Shown: positions 41,420-43,739 of the stretch, piece after piece | Layout of the letters: each line of letters opens with the position of its first letter | How positions within the stretch are numbered: position 1 is the first letter of the stretch | NCBI GenBank assembly: GCA_002698425.1 | Contig: NZXU01000060.1 | Span: 1-43,739, forward strand | Direction: 5' to 3' | DNA from: Ahrensia sp. | GTDB lineage: Bacteria; Pseudomonadota; Alphaproteobacteria; Rhizobiales; Rhizobiaceae | Length of the DNA stretch: 43,739 bases | Notes under the pieces: generated by a model | What the model was told of the DNA's origin: nothing | The model's input: only the letters and a program-made list of their open reading frames with translations | Databases searched by the model: none | Translations under genes and position numbers: made by a program

Positions 41420-42556
41420 TTGGCGAAGGGCGACATTTTTTGCTCCGAGGTGCGCGAACGCCGCGATCCGGAAACGGGCCTGGCTTTCAGGCAGCTGACG
41501 GACGGCCCCGACGACAGCCACCATCTCTATTTCACCAATCCGGGCTGGTATGATGACGGCCGCCGGCTGCTGTTCGTGTCGACGCGCAACGGGGCGACCG
41601 ATCTGTTCGGGATGGACGTCGAACGCGGCACCTTCACGCAATTGACGGACGAGCGCCGCGTGACGGACGAACTCCTGTTCACCTGCCTCAACCCGGCCCG
41701 CCCGGAAGCCTATTTCTGGCGGAACGGCTCACTCGTCGCGCTCGATCTCGAAACGCTCGACGAGCGAATTCTCTACGAAACGCCGGAAGGCTACGCCAAC
41801 AACATCCTGACGGTGACCTGCGACGGGGCTCTCGTCTGCACGGGCATCTATGAGGACCTGCAAAACCGCTTCGATGTGGATTTGCTGAAGGGCTATGTCG
41901 GCTTCGAGGAGTATTGGGCGGCCAGGCCGCGCTCGGTGATCATCACGGTCGACACGATTTCGGGCGAGGCTCGCGAGCTCTTCTCCGAAGAATACTGGGT
42001 CGGCCATGTCAGCGCCTCGCCGACGGTTCCCCATATCCTCACCTATTGCCACGAAGGCCCGTGGGACAAGGTCGACAATCGGATCTGGGGTCTCGATCTG
42101 CGCGACGGCCGCACCTGGCCGATCTATCCGCGCAAGGGCGAGGAGAGCGTCGGGCACGAATACTGGATGCAGGACGGCGTCACCGTCGGGTTTCACGGAA
42201 CCGAGAAGGACGGGCCGGCCTTCATCGGCGCCGTGCGATATGACGATACGGGCCTCGAGCTCTTCCCGTTTCCCCGCCATTTCACCCATATTCATTCCAA
42301 CGATCTGAAGCTCGCGACCGGCGACGGGACGAATTGGGATCCGATGCTTTATGTCTGGACGCTGGAAAGCGGGCAGGAGGCGAAGCCGGTTCCCGTCCTG
42401 CGCCACGGATGCAGCGCTTCGGTGCAGGCGCGGCACGTGCATCCGCGCTTCAACCCGGATTCCTCCAGGATCGTTTTCGTGTCGGACGATACGGGGATCG
42501 GGAACATCTACGACGTGTCCGTCGCCGATATTCGTGCCGCAGGCCTGCTGGAGTAA
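41420..42556 (+). CDS. Oligogalacturonate lyase-like protein (PL22), beta-propeller
   Basis: 378 residues from a TTG at 41420. The TTG has AGGGAGGA 6 bases upstream and gives the start MAKGD, comparable with the MAKG start of known Ogl proteins; the nearby ATG 41415 is out of frame. The key block TYCHEGPWDKVDNRIWGLD (His and Asp used as metal ligand and catalytic residue in Ogl), GHEYWMQDG, HIHSNDLKLATGDGTNWDP and HPRFNPDSSRIVFVSDD are the PL22 hallmarks. It cleaves unsaturated digalacturonate to 5-keto-4-deoxyuronate. No signal peptide, so cytoplasmic. No other pectin-degradation genes are nearby, so a related uronate substrate is possible. Confidence 0.85.
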   Translation: MAKGDIFCSEVRERRDPETGLAFRQLTDGPDDSHHLYFTNPGWYDDGRRLLFVSTRNGATDLFGMDVERGTFTQLTDERRVTDELLFTCLNPARPEAYFWRNGSLVALDLETLDERILYETPEGYANNILTVTCDGALVCTGIYEDLQNRFDVDLLKGYVGFEEYWAARPRSVIITVDTISGEARELFSEEYWVGHVSASPTVPHILTYCHEGPWDKVDNRIWGLDLRDGRTWPIYPRKGEESVGHEYWMQDGVTVGFHGTEKDGPAFIGAVRYDDTGLELFPFPRHFTHIHSNDLKLATGDGTNWDPMLYVWTLESGQEAKPVPVLRHGCSASVQARHVHPRFNPDSSRIVFVSDDTGIGNIYDVSVADIRAAGLLE

Positions 42557-42563
42557 TTAAAGG

Positions 42564-43739
<1,176 letters not shown>

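Overview
The window is GC-rich chromosomal DNA of an alphaproteobacterium, most likely Hyphomicrobiales (the Rhizobiaceae/Phyllobacteriaceae/Aurantimonadaceae side). The evidence is the set of typical housekeeping and family proteins (DUF2794, IalB, YkvA, DUF1223, SqdB of the rhizobial type, a TesA/YbbA/YbbP block, FtsY with an acidic N-terminus, YciB) and the dense head-to-tail and convergent packing. No insertion sequence, prophage, tRNA, rRNA or CRISPR array is visible. Both ends cut a gene: an aldehyde dehydrogenase at the left and ftsY at the right.

Layout. 1-3400: aldehyde dehydrogenase tail with its usual DUF779 partner, a small DnaB/RecA-fold ATPase and a membrane-anchored alpha/beta hydrolase. 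3698-8207: a sugar-epimerase-like SDR and GT8 glycosyltransferase pair, a NudK-like Nudix hydrolase, a small membrane protein whose ribosome-binding site lies inside a hairpin, and a heme catalase. 8259-11166: UDP-sulfoquinovose synthase (sqdB) divergent from a tandem glycine riboswitch that leads into a DadA-like FAD amino-acid oxidase. 11285-14354: DUF1223, a 430-base intergenic region with a strong unexplained three-way-junction RNA fold, DUF2794, a GNAT acetyltransferase and a Bax-inhibitor-1 protein. 14574-19990: YbbP/YbbA ABC exporter and TesA, ThpR overlapping a low-molecular-weight phosphatase, and pterin dehydratase. 20022-23246: YkvA, an unknown protein, IalB, RlmN. 23249-27870: two GT39-type membrane glycosyltransferases, a LysE exporter and a PAP2 phosphatase. 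27973-30956: ArgG and a MarR/MFS efflux pair with a perfect operator-like palindrome. 31062-36771: an orphan TAXI-type binding protein fused to a cytosolic domain, M3 oligopeptidase, 6-phosphogluconate dehydrogenase and a site-2 protease with CBS domains. 36778-43739: a tiny exported protein, TypA with an overlapping chloramphenicol-acetyltransferase-fold gene, YciB, a two-gene + strand block (secreted calcium-loop protein and an oligogalacturonate lyase) and ftsY.

Most of the region is ordinary core genome. The parts worth a second look are in RNA and regulatory DNA: the folded intergenic element at 12089-12215, the glycine riboswitch with a legible translational switch in front of an amino-acid oxidase, Pho-half-site-containing dyad DNA in front of sqdB, and a Shine-Dalgarno-sequestering hairpin at 6510-6540. 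Among proteins, the pectin-fragment lyase block between yciB and ftsY, the orphan TAXI fusion and the CAT-fold gene coupled to typA stand out. I did not find a clear new multi-gene defence or metabolic system.
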